A DNA stretch of 64,000 nt from Pseudomonas sp. QS1027 (GTDB taxonomy: Bacteria; Pseudomonadota; Gammaproteobacteria; Pseudomonadales; Pseudomonadaceae): assembly GCF_002814235.1 (NCBI RefSeq), contig NZ_PHSU01000018.1:1-64000 (forward strand), written 5' to 3'. Each line of letters opens with the position of its first letter. Within the stretch, counting starts at the first letter, position 1. This document shows, piece by piece, positions 32,420 to 40,794 of the stretch. The notes under the pieces are model-generated. The model did not search any database, was not told the DNA's origin, and saw only the letters and a program-made list of their open reading frames with translations. Position numbers and translations under genes: made by a program.

Positions 32420-32719
32420 TGGGGGCGAGTGCCGGACAAGGATGTCCGCTGCTTCAAGACGTTTTGGCCGAGCTCTTGGCGGGGGCTTTTTCAGGGAGGT
32501 TGTTGCAGGAAATGACAGGAAAGCGATTCGACCCGACTCCCGACATTAACAGCGCTTTGCGGGCTTGTCCGGCTATTTCGTCGGATAATTATTTATCTTT
32601 TCAAAGGGGTTGAATTGTTTTTCCAACTGCCCAACTCTGTCATCAAGAGGTCATGTTCAGCACGCCTTCAGGTGCTGCCGACGAGTCTCTTACTAGCTAG
32701 CTGAAATAAGGGAATAACT
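32420..32719. other. 300-bp intergenic region upstream of the HPF/RaiA gene
   Basis: No gene is supported. The stretch 32570-32630 is AT-rich (ATTATTTATCTTTTC) and probably holds the promoter of the downstream gene. CAGCAC...GTGCTG arms around 32657-32676 could form a short stem in the leader. No clear terminator for the BenE gene was found. Confidence 0.4.
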
Positions 32720-33133
32720 ATGCAAATCCAAGTCAATAGTGATAACCATATTCAAAGCAGCATTCGACTGGAGGAGTGGGTCCGGACGAGCGTCGAGAAC
32801 GCGCTCGAACGTTATGAAGAAGACCTGACACGGGTCGAAGTTCACCTGGCGGACGAGAACGGCGACAAGCCGGGTCCCCACGATATGCGCTGCCAGATGG
32901 AAGCGCGGCCAAAAGGCCATCAACCGATTTCGGTCACCCATAAAGCCGATACGCTGGAACAGGCGATCGATGGCGCGGCCACCAAACTGGAACATGCACT
33001 GGAGCATCTGTTCGGCAAACTGCAAGCCAAACGCGCGACCGCCATTGTGGGCGAACGCCGCGACCTGGGAGACGCGCTGCTGGAAGAGGAGTTCGAAGAG
33101 AAAGAACGTGTACGACTGGCCGCTAACGGCTGA
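32720..33133 (+). CDS. HPF/RaiA family ribosome-associated protein
   Basis: A 137-residue protein with the beta-alpha-beta-beta-beta-alpha HPF fold: MQIQVNSDNHIQSSIRLEEW at the start, VEVHLADENGDKPG in the middle, and ADTLEQAIDGAATKLEHALEHL as the final helix. The tail is acidic (LLEEEFEEKERVRL). These proteins bind the 30S decoding region in stressed or stationary cells. This is distinct from the short Hpf normally encoded beside rpoN. AAGGGAAT lies 6 bp before the ATG and a strong terminator follows, so it is monocistronic. Confidence 0.85.
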   Translation: MQIQVNSDNHIQSSIRLEEWVRTSVENALERYEEDLTRVEVHLADENGDKPGPHDMRCQMEARPKGHQPISVTHKADTLEQAIDGAATKLEHALEHLFGKLQAKRATAIVGERRDLGDALLEEEFEEKERVRLAANG

Positions 33134-33151
33134 TCCTCAACACTGACCACG

Positions 33152-33183
33152 ACGGGCCTGCATTTGCAGGCCCGTTTTCGTTT
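33152..33183 (+). terminator. Rho-independent terminator after the HPF/RaiA gene
   Basis: ACGGGCCTGCA (33152-33162) pairs with TGCAGGCCCGT (33165-33175) around TT and is followed by TTTCGTTTT. The stem is perfect over 11 bp and lies 18 bp after the stop. Confidence 0.9.
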
Positions 33184-33198
33184 TGGGCTACAACGCGC

Positions 33199-34116
33199 TC
33201 AGCCCTGCGGCTCGTCGACCTGGCGCGGGGCCCTGGCCTGCAGCCAGTTGGCAATCAGTGAGGCGTTGATAAACAGCGCAATGCCCAGCAGGATCACCAT
33301 GATCGAGGCCAGCTTGTGGGGCCCGATGCTTTCGTCGAACATCAGCCACGAAGTGGTGACGCCGGAAATCGGCACCATCAACGACAGCGGCGCGACCATT
33401 GCCGACGGGTATTTCTTCATCAGGTTATTCCACACCCGGTAGCCGAACAGGGTGGTGACATAGGCCTGGAACAGCACCGAGAAGATCGCCGAAGGTGTCA
33501 GGTTCGTGCCCAGTTGATAAAACGGCGCGCTGCCCTTGGCCAGCCAGGTCATGAGAAACAACGGCGGTGCCGCGAACAGGCTGGACCAGACGATAAAGGC
33601 GACCATATCGGCGGGGCGGGTCTGCTTGACGATCAGGTTGCAGGCACTCCAGCTCAGGGCGGCCAGCAGCACCAGGGCGGTGCCGGCGAGGACTGCCTGG
33701 CCTTCGGTGAAGTGAATGATCGACAGCAAGCCGAGGCTGGCGAGGATCACCCCGGCGATCTGCGGACCGGCGATTTTTTCCTTGAGCAGCCAGGCGCTGA
33801 GGAAGATCGTGAAGAAGGCGCTGAATTGCAGGATCAGCGAGGCCAGGCCCGGGGTCAGTCCCAGGTGCATGGCGTAGTTCACCACCCACCAGAGTCCGAC
33901 CCCGAACAGCAGGCCGTAACCGGCGATGGCGGCGAGGCTGACGCCGGCCGGGCGTTTCATGAAGAACACCAGGGGCAGGGCGCAGCAGGTAAAGCGCAGG
34001 GCGGTGAGCAGAAAGGGGTCCAACTGTTCAAGGCCCAGTTCGATGACCGAGAAGTTGCTGCCCCAGATAATCGTGACCAATAGCCCGAGGGCCAGGTCCA
34101 GCGGTTGAAATTTCAT
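33199..34116 (-). CDS. EamA/DMT family transporter
   Basis: A 305-residue inner-membrane protein with ten predicted helices in two EamA halves: LGLLVTIIWGSNFSVIELGL at the start and a second repeat from TALVLLAALSWSACNLIV. MAPLSLMVPISGV contains the typical Pro of helix 9. It lies 83 bp downstream of the 2OG-oxygenase gene on the same strand and is probably cotranscribed, so its cargo could be the oxygenase product or a related metabolite. Direction is usually export in this family. Confidence 0.85.
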   Translation of the reverse strand: MKFQPLDLALGLLVTIIWGSNFSVIELGLEQLDPFLLTALRFTCCALPLVFFMKRPAGVSLAAIAGYGLLFGVGLWWVVNYAMHLGLTPGLASLILQFSAFFTIFLSAWLLKEKIAGPQIAGVILASLGLLSIIHFTEGQAVLAGTALVLLAALSWSACNLIVKQTRPADMVAFIVWSSLFAAPPLFLMTWLAKGSAPFYQLGTNLTPSAIFSVLFQAYVTTLFGYRVWNNLMKKYPSAMVAPLSLMVPISGVTTSWLMFDESIGPHKLASIMVILLGIALFINASLIANWLQARAPRQVDEPQG

Positions 34117-34199
34117 AGGGATTTGAGGTCCTGTTGACGGCGGTTCGCAGAGGCGCGTCTTTGTCGCCGGGATGTGGCTGACAAAGACGCGGGCGAGGG

Positions 34200-34892
34200 T
34201 CAGGCGGCGATTTCCGGATCGACGCCGTCATAGACGAAGGCATCGAATTTTTCCGGACGCCATACGTCATCCCGGGTGTAGTAGTTCAGGACCACGGTGA
34301 TCTTCTTTTCCGTCACCGTCGGTTCGCAGTCATGAAGGATTTCCCGGCCCTTCATGATCAGCAGCGAACCGGCCTTGGCGTGGATATGCCGGTGTTCGAT
34401 CCATGGCTCGGGTTTGCTTGGATGGGCGCGGGGAATCTGCATGCGCAACGGTGCTTCGCGGTTGCTGGTGAGAAACAGCAGCACGGTGATCGCATTGGTG
34501 TCGTAGTGCTCGCCCAGTGTTCCGCCGCCTTCGGGATAGACCTTGATATTGATGTCGGAACGGTCGTGGGGCGAGACAATCGCATCCTGGCTGGTGACCA
34601 GGCTGACCAGCGGCAGCAGCGAGTGATAGATCGCCGTCAGTTCCGGCAAGTGATCGCGCACGTCCTGGCCCTGGAAGATGTAGTGCAGGTATTGCCCGCC
34701 GGCGTCGGACACCTCGCGGGTGCCGAGGCCCTGGTGGTTGACCAGCTTGACCCGACCTTGCTCGATGGTGCGCTCGACCCGTTCTTTCAAGGTGTCGCAC
34801 AACGCGGGGGGGACGATGTCGTCAAGGACTGTGACGTAGTCGTAGTGATACTCGGCAATATGTTTGTTGAGATTGAACGGCGTGTTGTTCAT
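34200..34892 (-). CDS. 2-oxoglutarate/Fe(II)-dependent oxygenase
   Basis: A 230-residue double-stranded beta-helix oxygenase. The metal triad is visible as His129 and Asp131 in GEHYDTNAITVLLFL and His187 in EILHDCEP. Lys197 about ten residues after the last His is in the position that usually binds the 2OG carboxylate. No phytanoyl-CoA or prolyl-hydroxylase signature beyond this was recognised. It leads a two-gene unit with the DMT transporter. The upstream region (34893-35249) is shared with the iron-responsive fecI gene, so iron may influence it. Substrate unknown; it may hydroxylate an exported amino acid or peptide. Confidence 0.75.
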   Translation of the reverse strand: MNNTPFNLNKHIAEYHYDYVTVLDDIVPPALCDTLKERVERTIEQGRVKLVNHQGLGTREVSDAGGQYLHYIFQGQDVRDHLPELTAIYHSLLPLVSLVTSQDAIVSPHDRSDINIKVYPEGGGTLGEHYDTNAITVLLFLTSNREAPLRMQIPRAHPSKPEPWIEHRHIHAKAGSLLIMKGREILHDCEPTVTEKKITVVLNYYTRDDVWRPEKFDAFVYDGVDPEIAA

Positions 34893-35249
34893 GGAAGCTC
34901 CCTGCTCGGTTAGCGGACGGCATTCCCCTCGACTGCCTGGCTGAAGAGGCCGTGTATTGGACGATCAAGTAAGACCGGCCCAGGGACTCCTCCACGTATG
35001 AGAACCCGAGACGGGTCGGCGGCCCGCGCTGGGACGGCAACCGTCGACCGCCCGAAATTAGCCCAGCATTCGGCCCATCCTCCAGTTTTTTTCAGCATGA
35101 CTATCCGTTCGGATAGCCACCGGTAAATGTCCTTGTGCCATTGCGGCTCGTCGGATGTCTTTGCGCATGAGAATTTTTATCATTAATATTGGCGTCCTTT
35201 ACGCTGGCCCGTCGCTGCTCGGCGGCTGACTGTTGCTGGGAGTGTCGTG
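34893..35249. other. 357-bp divergent region between the 2OG-oxygenase gene and fecI
   Basis: No gene is supported. It contains a Fur-like site near the right end (35168-35182), close to fecI. The remainder shows no repeat or hairpin that I could identify with confidence. Confidence 0.4.
35168..35182. promoter_or_regulatory. Fur box upstream of fecI
   Basis: TGAGAATTTTTATCA matches the 7-1-7 Fur core TGATAATNATTATCA with mismatches at two positions. It lies 68 bp before the fecI start, as expected for iron repression of an iron-starvation sigma factor. Confidence 0.75.
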
Positions 35250-35873
35250 ATGAACCTGGCCCTGCGCCCCCCCGAGAACCCGGATGCCGAGGGGACCGAG
35301 TTGCACACCGGTCGCGCGCACTTCCTGCAAGTGTTCCTGTCCCAGCGTTCGCAGATGGAGGCGCTGGTCAGTCGCCGGGTCGGTTGTCGGGCGACGGCGG
35401 CGGACCTGGTCCAGGACCTGTTCCTGCGTTTCTGGCGCCGGCCCCTGGTGCAGGTGGAGGAACTGAGCACCTACCTGCTGCGCTGCGCCGGCAACATTGC
35501 CATCGACCATTTGCGCAGCGAGGGTGCCCGCGTGAGAGTCAATGAAGGCTGGCTACCCGAGCAGCAGGATAACCAGAGCCTCGAGCCCGAGGCGGCCCTG
35601 GCGGCCGGTAACGATCTGCGTCATGTCGAGGCGGCGCTGCGCAGCCTGCCTGAGCGCACCCGGCAGATTTTCCTGCTCAATCGTATCCATGGGCGCAAAT
35701 ACGCCGAGATCGCCAAGGCCATGGACCTCTCGCAAAGTGCCGTGGAAAAACACATGATGCGGGCCCTTGAAGCTTGCAAGGCCAGCCTGCGAGAGCCTTC
35801 AGCGACCTATCGAGAGCCTTCAGCCGCCTATCGAGCGCCATCCGTCACACGTCTGCCAGGGAAAGCATCGTGA
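35250..35873 (+). CDS. fecI: FecI-type ECF iron-starvation sigma factor
   Basis: A 207-residue ECF sigma factor. Region 2 has RRVGCRATAADLVQDLFLRFW and STYLLRCAGNIAIDHLR; region 4 has LPERTRQIFLLNRIHGRKYA and LSQSAVEKHMMRALEAC. GGGAG lies 7 bp before the ATG at 35250, preferred over the GTG at 35247. After region 4 a tail of about 30 residues contains a threefold 7-residue repeat (REPSATY, REPSAAY, RAPSVTR) that is unusual for FecI proteins. The stop overlaps the GTG start of fecR (GTGA). The sigma factor presumably activates the receptor gene downstream when the siderophore is bound. Confidence 0.92.
   Translation: MNLALRPPENPDAEGTELHTGRAHFLQVFLSQRSQMEALVSRRVGCRATAADLVQDLFLRFWRRPLVQVEELSTYLLRCAGNIAIDHLRSEGARVRVNEGWLPEQQDNQSLEPEAALAAGNDLRHVEAALRSLPERTRQIFLLNRIHGRKYAEIAKAMDLSQSAVEKHMMRALEACKASLREPSATYREPSAAYRAPSVTRLPGKAS
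35790..35852 (+). repeat. Three tandem 21-bp units at the 3' end of fecI
   Basis: CGAGAGCCTTCAGCGACCTA(T) at 35790-35810 is repeated with two changes at 35811-35831 and more loosely at 35832-35852. The units are in frame and add a repetitive tail to the sigma factor just before the fecR start. Confidence 0.85.
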
Positions 35874-36859
35874 TCCATTCTTCCAGTATCGCCGTGACAC
35901 CCGACCAGGAACAGGCCGCCCTGGCCTGGCTCAGCCTGTTGCACGATCAGCCGAGCCGGGGCGACCAGGCGCGCTTCAGTCTCTGGCTGCAAGCCGAACC
36001 GGCCCATGTCGAGGCTTATGCCCAGGCCCAGGTGCTCTGGGAACTGAGCGAAGTGCCGGCGAGTACCTTGGCCAAAGAGGAGGCCGTGGCCTTGCAAGGT
36101 CTGCTCGCGGCCATGGACCGGCCCAAGCCGGTATCGCGCTGGCGCTGGTCGGCGGGCCTGGCCATGGCCGCCTGCCTGCTGCTGAGCATCTCCATCGGCC
36201 TGGGCTTCGAGCCCGGGCGTTGGCTCGACGATCTTGGCGCCGATTATGTGTCGGTGCCGGGGCAGGTGCGCACGGTGACCCTGGCCGATCATTCCGAAGT
36301 CACCCTGGACACCGACAGTGCGATCTCCGTGGATTTCAGCGCGGGCGAACGGCATGTTCGGCTGCGTCGCGGTTCGGCGTTTTTCCAGGTAACCCATACC
36401 GGCGAGCCCTTTGTGGTGGATGCGCAGGGCGGCGAGGCGCGGGTGCTCGGCACGCAGTTCGAAGTGCGCCTGCAACCGGGTGGTGCGCGGGTGACGGTGT
36501 TGTCCGGGCGGGTCGGGGTGCGTGCGAGTGCGGGCGCGCCGCAGCAGATTCTCGGCGCCAACCAGCAGGTGGCCTATGCCGACGGTTCGGCGCAGCTACT
36601 GCATCCGGTGGACAGCGACCAGTTGCTGGCCTGGCGCCAGGGTTGGCTGAACTACTCGAAAGCCAGCGTCGCCGAGGTGGTCCAGGACCTGGGCCGGTAT
36701 TACCCGGGCCGGATCCTGGTATTCAACGACAGCCTGGCGGCACGGCGGATCAGCGGCAGTTTTCCGAACAAGGATCCGCGGGCGGTGCTCGATTCGTTGC
36801 AAGGCGTGCTGGGCTTTGAACAGCACAGCCTGCTCGGTCGGGTCATCGTCTTGCGCTGA
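35870..36859 (+). CDS. fecR: FecR family anti-sigma / sigma regulator
   Basis: The 329-residue protein has an N-terminal cytoplasmic DUF4880 domain (ALAWLSLLHDQPSRGDQARF and WLQAEPAHVEAYAQAQVLWE), one membrane helix (LAMAACLLLSISIGLGF, about 90-107) and a periplasmic FecR domain (VSVPGQVRTVTLADHSEVTL, then AFFQVTHTGEPFVVDAQ) with a C-terminal STN-like part. It passes the signal from the loaded receptor to FecI. The GTG at 35870 overlaps the fecI stop and has AGGGAA upstream; an earlier ATG inside fecI would add 32 residues of the repetitive region and is less likely. Confidence 0.92.
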   Translation: MIHSSSIAVTPDQEQAALAWLSLLHDQPSRGDQARFSLWLQAEPAHVEAYAQAQVLWELSEVPASTLAKEEAVALQGLLAAMDRPKPVSRWRWSAGLAMAACLLLSISIGLGFEPGRWLDDLGADYVSVPGQVRTVTLADHSEVTLDTDSAISVDFSAGERHVRLRRGSAFFQVTHTGEPFVVDAQGGEARVLGTQFEVRLQPGGARVTVLSGRVGVRASAGAPQQILGANQQVAYADGSAQLLHPVDSDQLLAWRQGWLNYSKASVAEVVQDLGRYYPGRILVFNDSLAARRISGSFPNKDPRAVLDSLQGVLGFEQHSLLGRVIVLR

Positions 36860-36888
36860 TCCACCAGTCTAACCCTGACGCCAGACAC

Positions 36889-36970
36889 AAGCCGGCTTGC
36901 TGGCGATAGCGGCCGAACCAACGATACAAGACTCTCGGGCCCCAATCGCCAGCAAGCCGGCTCCTACAGG
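36889..36970. repeat. REPIN between fecR and the receptor gene
   Basis: AGCCGGCTTGCTGGCGAT (36890-36907) is inverted as ATCGCCAGCAAGCCGGCT at 36945-36962, followed by CCTACAGG and the GGCGGTGT tail. The left arm lacks the usual TGTAGGAG start, so the copy is slightly truncated. It may attenuate read-through from fecIR into the receptor gene. Confidence 0.8.
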
Positions 36971-37011
36971 GGCGGTGTCAGGCCAGCGGTTTGTGTCACG
37001 GCGACTCTCCA

Positions 37012-37025
37012 TGAAAATATTTTCA
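37012..37025. promoter_or_regulatory. TGAAAATATTTTCA palindrome upstream of the receptor gene
   Basis: This perfect 14-bp palindrome lies 97 bp before the receptor start. It resembles half-sites of a Fur box without the central base, so it could be a second iron-regulated site or a binding site for another regulator. A FecI-dependent promoter was not confidently located. Confidence 0.35.
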
Positions 37026-37121
37026 AAATAAAGGTGAGGTAAACCCGACGCCCATCCGTGTAGTGGTTGAAAGTGCGATTCATTCGCATTAATGATTTCT
37101 CTACGTACGGGTCAGGCACAC

Positions 37122-39572
37122 ATGAAGTCCAGGGCAAAAGCGGTGGCAGGCAGTTCGGTCAAGCGGTGGTTCGGCGCATCGGCGCTGGCGGTGTCGGGGT
37201 TGGCCTTGCTGCCCCTGAGCGTGGCCCTGGCGGCCGAGTCCGCGGCGCAGCACAGCGCGCAATTCAACTTCGCCATTGCCGCCAAGCCGCTGCCCCAGGC
37301 CCTGAACGAATTCAGCCGGGTCACCGGCCTGAGCGTGGTCTACACCGATGAAGCCGCCTACGGTCACCAGGCCCCGGCCATCAGCGGGCAGATGAGCGCC
37401 GAGCAGGCCATGCAACGGCTGCTGAGCAATTCCGGTTTCACCTTCCGCCGCACCGACGACCACACCCTGGCCCTCGAACCCTTGCCGACCCAGGGCGCCC
37501 TGAACCTCGGCGCCACCACCATCAACGGCAACCAGCAGGCGTCTTCCACCAGCTACCAGCCGCCCCAGGTCACCTCGGTGGCCCGTTCCAGCGCCTCGCT
37601 GCAGGAAATCCCGCAGACCATCAACGTGGTCTCCGCCCAGGTCCTGCGTGACCAGACCCCGCGCAACCTCGATGACGCGCTGAACAACATCAGCGGCATC
37701 ACCCAGGCCAACACCCTCGGCAGCACCCAGGACGCGGTGATGATTCGCGGTTTCGGCGACAACCGTAACGGTTCGATCATGCAGGACGGCATGCCGCTGG
37801 TGCAGGGCCGTGCGCTGAACGCCACCACCGATCGGGTCGAAGTGCTCAAGGGCCCGGCCTCCCTGCTCTATGGCATCCAGGACCCGGGCGGCGTGGTCAA
37901 CCTGGTCAGCAAGAAACCACAACTGGAGCAGTACAACGCCGTGACCCTGCGCGGCTCGACCTACGGCGCCGGCAAGAACGGCAGCGGCGGCAGCCTCGAC
38001 AGCACCGGCGCCCTCGGCGATTCCGGGTTGGCCTACCGCATGGTCCTCGACCGTGAAGACGAAGATTACTGGCGCAACTTCGGTGCCCACCGCGAAACCC
38101 TGATCGCCCCGTCCCTGGCCTGGTTCGGCGAGACCACCAAGCTGCTGCTGTCCTACGAACACCGCGAGTTCCTGACCCCGTTCGACCGTGGCACGGCCAT
38201 CGATCCACGGACCAACCACCCGCTGGCGATTCCCAAGGATCGCCGGCTGGATGAGCCGTTCAACAACATGGAAGGGCGCTCGGACCTGGTCCATTTCGAA
38301 GCCGACCACGACCTGAACGACAACTGGAAGGCCCACCTGGGCTACAGCTGGAACCGCGAAACCTACGATGCCAGCCAGGTCCGGGTGGTTTCGGTCAACC
38401 CGGCCAACGGCACCCTGGTGCGCAGCATGGACGGCACCAAGGGCGCGCTGACCACCGACCGCTTCACCACCGCCAGCCTCGAAGGCAAGGTCGATGTGGC
38501 CGGCATGCAGCATGACCTGGTGTTCGGCATGGACGACGAGTACCGCAAGATCTACCGCTCCGACCTGATCCGCCAGAGTCCGCTGAACACCTTCAGCTAC
38601 CTGAACCCGATCTATGACCGTGAAGTCCCGGGCTCCACCGTCAGCCCCAAGGACAGCGACCAGACCGACCTGCTGCGCAGCGACTCGGTGTTCGCCCAGG
38701 ACTCGATCCACCTCAACGACCAGTGGATCTTCGTCGCCGGCGGCCGCTACCAGATGTATGACCAGTTCGCGGGCAAGGGCCGGCCGTTCCAGGTCAACAC
38801 CAACGGCAATGGCGAGAAGTTCGTGCCGCGCGCCGGCCTGGTGTACCGCTACACCGACGAGCTGTCGTTCTATGGCAGCTACACCGAATCCTTCAAGCCC
38901 AACTCCACCATCGCCCCGTTGGCGGTGACCAGCAATACCCGCCTGGTGCTGGACGGCTCCCTTGAACCGGAACAGTCCAAGGCCTGGGAAATCGGCACCA
39001 AGCTGGATATTCCAGGGCGCATCACCGCCACCGCAGCGATCTACGATATCCACAAGCGCAACGTGCTGGTGTCCGTCGCCGACGGCCTGACCACCCAGTA
39101 CAGCATTGCCGGCCAGGTGCGCTCGCGCGGCCTGGAACTGGATGCCAGCGGTCAGTTGAGCGATCGCTGGAGCCTGATCGGCAGCTACGCCTATACCGAT
39201 GCCCAGGTCACCAAGGACGCCAATTACCAGGGCAACCGCCTGCAGAACGTGGCGAAGAACGCCGGCTCGCTGTCGGCGGTCTATGACTTCGGTTCGATCA
39301 TGGGCGGCGGCGACAAGCTGCGGGCCGGTGCCGGCGCGCGTTATGTCGGTCATCGCACCGGCGATGCGGCCAACACCTTCGACCTGCCGGGCTACACCGT
39401 GGCCGATGCCTTCGCCACCTACGACACCAAGGTCGAAGGGCAGAAGGTCAAGTTCCAGCTCAACGTGAAGAACCTGTTCAACAAGGTCTACTACACCTCG
39501 GCGGTCAGCCAGCTGTTCGTCTCCATGGGGGACGCGCGGCAGGTGTCGGTCTCCAGCACCCTGGAGTTCTGA
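37122..39572 (+). CDS. TonB-dependent ferri-siderophore receptor with N-terminal signalling domain
   Basis: The 816-residue outer-membrane receptor has a signal peptide (LAVSGLALLPLSVALAAES), then an STN signalling domain (FNFAIAAKPLPQALNEFSRV to about residue 120). A TonB-box-like linker and plug follow (QEIPQTINVVSAQVLRDQ, VMIRGFGDNRNGSIMQDGMP), then a 22-strand-type barrel ending in Phe (VSVSSTLEF). The STN domain marks it as a transducer that activates FecR. Motifs fit a hydroxamate or related siderophore receptor, but the ligand cannot be named. The ATG at 37122 is chosen; one at 37092 adds ten residues without a better ribosome-binding site. Confidence 0.92.
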   Translation: MKSRAKAVAGSSVKRWFGASALAVSGLALLPLSVALAAESAAQHSAQFNFAIAAKPLPQALNEFSRVTGLSVVYTDEAAYGHQAPAISGQMSAEQAMQRLLSNSGFTFRRTDDHTLALEPLPTQGALNLGATTINGNQQASSTSYQPPQVTSVARSSASLQEIPQTINVVSAQVLRDQTPRNLDDALNNISGITQANTLGSTQDAVMIRGFGDNRNGSIMQDGMPLVQGRALNATTDRVEVLKGPASLLYGIQDPGGVVNLVSKKPQLEQYNAVTLRGSTYGAGKNGSGGSLDSTGALGDSGLAYRMVLDREDEDYWRNFGAHRETLIAPSLAWFGETTKLLLSYEHREFLTPFDRGTAIDPRTNHPLAIPKDRRLDEPFNNMEGRSDLVHFEADHDLNDNWKAHLGYSWNRETYDASQVRVVSVNPANGTLVRSMDGTKGALTTDRFTTASLEGKVDVAGMQHDLVFGMDDEYRKIYRSDLIRQSPLNTFSYLNPIYDREVPGSTVSPKDSDQTDLLRSDSVFAQDSIHLNDQWIFVAGGRYQMYDQFAGKGRPFQVNTNGNGEKFVPRAGLVYRYTDELSFYGSYTESFKPNSTIAPLAVTSNTRLVLDGSLEPEQSKAWEIGTKLDIPGRITATAAIYDIHKRNVLVSVADGLTTQYSIAGQVRSRGLELDASGQLSDRWSLIGSYAYTDAQVTKDANYQGNRLQNVAKNAGSLSAVYDFGSIMGGGDKLRAGAGARYVGHRTGDAANTFDLPGYTVADAFATYDTKVEGQKVKFQLNVKNLFNKVYYTSAVSQLFVSMGDARQVSVSSTLEF

Positions 39573-40624
39573 TGAAGCGCGCCCGTGCAATCCTGCTGGC
39601 CCTGAGCCTGAGTGCCACCGCCCTGGCGGCGGCACCCGGGGACGGGCGCCTGTACCAGCGTGAACATCAAGTGACCTTGGCCGGCTCCGGCGACAGCTGG
39701 GGTTTCGCCGCCCTCGACCCGACCCGGCCCTACCTGTTCCTGGCCCGGCGGGAAAACGGCCTGAGCGTGTTCGACGTGGCGAAACAGCGCCTGGTGAAAA
39801 CCCTCGAGCATTCGGTGGGGGCCAACGCGGTGGTGTTCATACCCGAACGCAATCGCGTGTTCGTGCTCAACACCGACGGCAGCCTTGGCGTGGTGGAGCT
39901 GTCGAGCCTCAAGTTGCTCAAGCGTATTCCCGTGGCCCAGAGCAACCTCAACAGCGCGGTGTACGAGCCACGTACCGGCCAGGTGATTGTCGTCAGCGGC
40001 CGGCGGGCGGATCGTTCGACGCTGTTTGTCTTCGACCCGCAACAGGAAAGGGTCACCGCCGCCCATGAACTGGACGTGAAGAAGATCGACCCGTTGCTGG
40101 TCAAGGGCGATGGCAGTTTCTTCCTGCCGATGCGTGACGAAGGCAAGGTGGCGCGGTTTTCCGCCAGCACCTTCGAAGTGCTCGACAGCTGGAGCTTCGA
40201 GGGTTGCCCCAAACCCAGCGCCCTGGCCGAGGACAAGCCGGGACAGCGCCTGTTCGTCGCCTGTCGTGGCGAGCAGCCCCGGCTGATCGTGGCCGACCTG
40301 GAAAGCGGCGCAGTCAAGGCCAGCCTGCCGATCACCCGGGACGTCAACGCCCTGGCCTGGGATGCCCGGCAACATCGGCTGATCATCCCCAGCGGCGTGG
40401 ACGCCAACCTGACACTGGTCGAACAGACGGACGTCGACCACTATCGGACGCTGGGCAGCGTCAGCACCTTGCCGATGGCCTACAACATGGCGTTCGACCC
40501 GACCAGCGGCAAGGTCTACCTGCCTGCCATGGACTTCACCCAACCGGCCACGGCCAAGGGTGAAGCCAAAACCGATCCGCTGTTTCACGCCAACAGCTTT
40601 TCCGTCACCACCCTGGCGCCCTGA
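39572..40624 (+). CDS. Periplasmic YVTN-type beta-propeller protein coupled to the receptor gene
   Basis: A 350-residue exported protein with a signal peptide (AILLALSLSATALAA). About six repeated blade units follow, each with a short hydrophobic strand then an F-D or V-D turn (YLFLARRENGLSVFDVAKQR, VFVLNTDGSLGVVELSS, LFVFDPQQERV and others), typical of YncE-like propellers. Its ATG shares one base with the receptor stop, so translation is coupled. Enterobacterial yncE also lies beside a TonB receptor gene (yncD). A role in ligand handling or signalling at the receptor is plausible, but no catalytic residues were recognised. Confidence 0.8.
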   Translation: MKRARAILLALSLSATALAAAPGDGRLYQREHQVTLAGSGDSWGFAALDPTRPYLFLARRENGLSVFDVAKQRLVKTLEHSVGANAVVFIPERNRVFVLNTDGSLGVVELSSLKLLKRIPVAQSNLNSAVYEPRTGQVIVVSGRRADRSTLFVFDPQQERVTAAHELDVKKIDPLLVKGDGSFFLPMRDEGKVARFSASTFEVLDSWSFEGCPKPSALAEDKPGQRLFVACRGEQPRLIVADLESGAVKASLPITRDVNALAWDARQHRLIIPSGVDANLTLVEQTDVDHYRTLGSVSTLPMAYNMAFDPTSGKVYLPAMDFTQPATAKGEAKTDPLFHANSFSVTTLAP

Positions 40625-40794
40625 ACCACGAACCCTGTCCCCGGAAACGAATCGCTCGCACATGGATTCCGGGGACGGTGTTCCCGCATAATTCCCCCGT
40701 TGACTCGCTAAGTACCTTGTTCTTACGTGCCTCCTGAGTGATGAGTCGCTGGTAGCGGCTATTGTGTGTTTATTGGTTGAGTTCGAGGCGGAAG

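Noticed and set aside
32416..32613. 65-codon plus-strand frame directly after the BenE gene
   Set aside because: No homology, unusual composition for this genome, and it ends inside the presumed promoter of the HPF/RaiA gene.
37077..37097. Possible Fur box (TTCATTCGCATTAATGA) just before the receptor gene
   Set aside because: Too few matches to the 7-1-7 core. The Fur-like site upstream of fecI is much better and would already give iron control.
37101..39635. 844-codon minus-strand frame opposite the TonB receptor
   Set aside because: Shadow of the receptor gene; composition is low-complexity Val/Gly/Asp/His-rich, with no signal peptide or domain.
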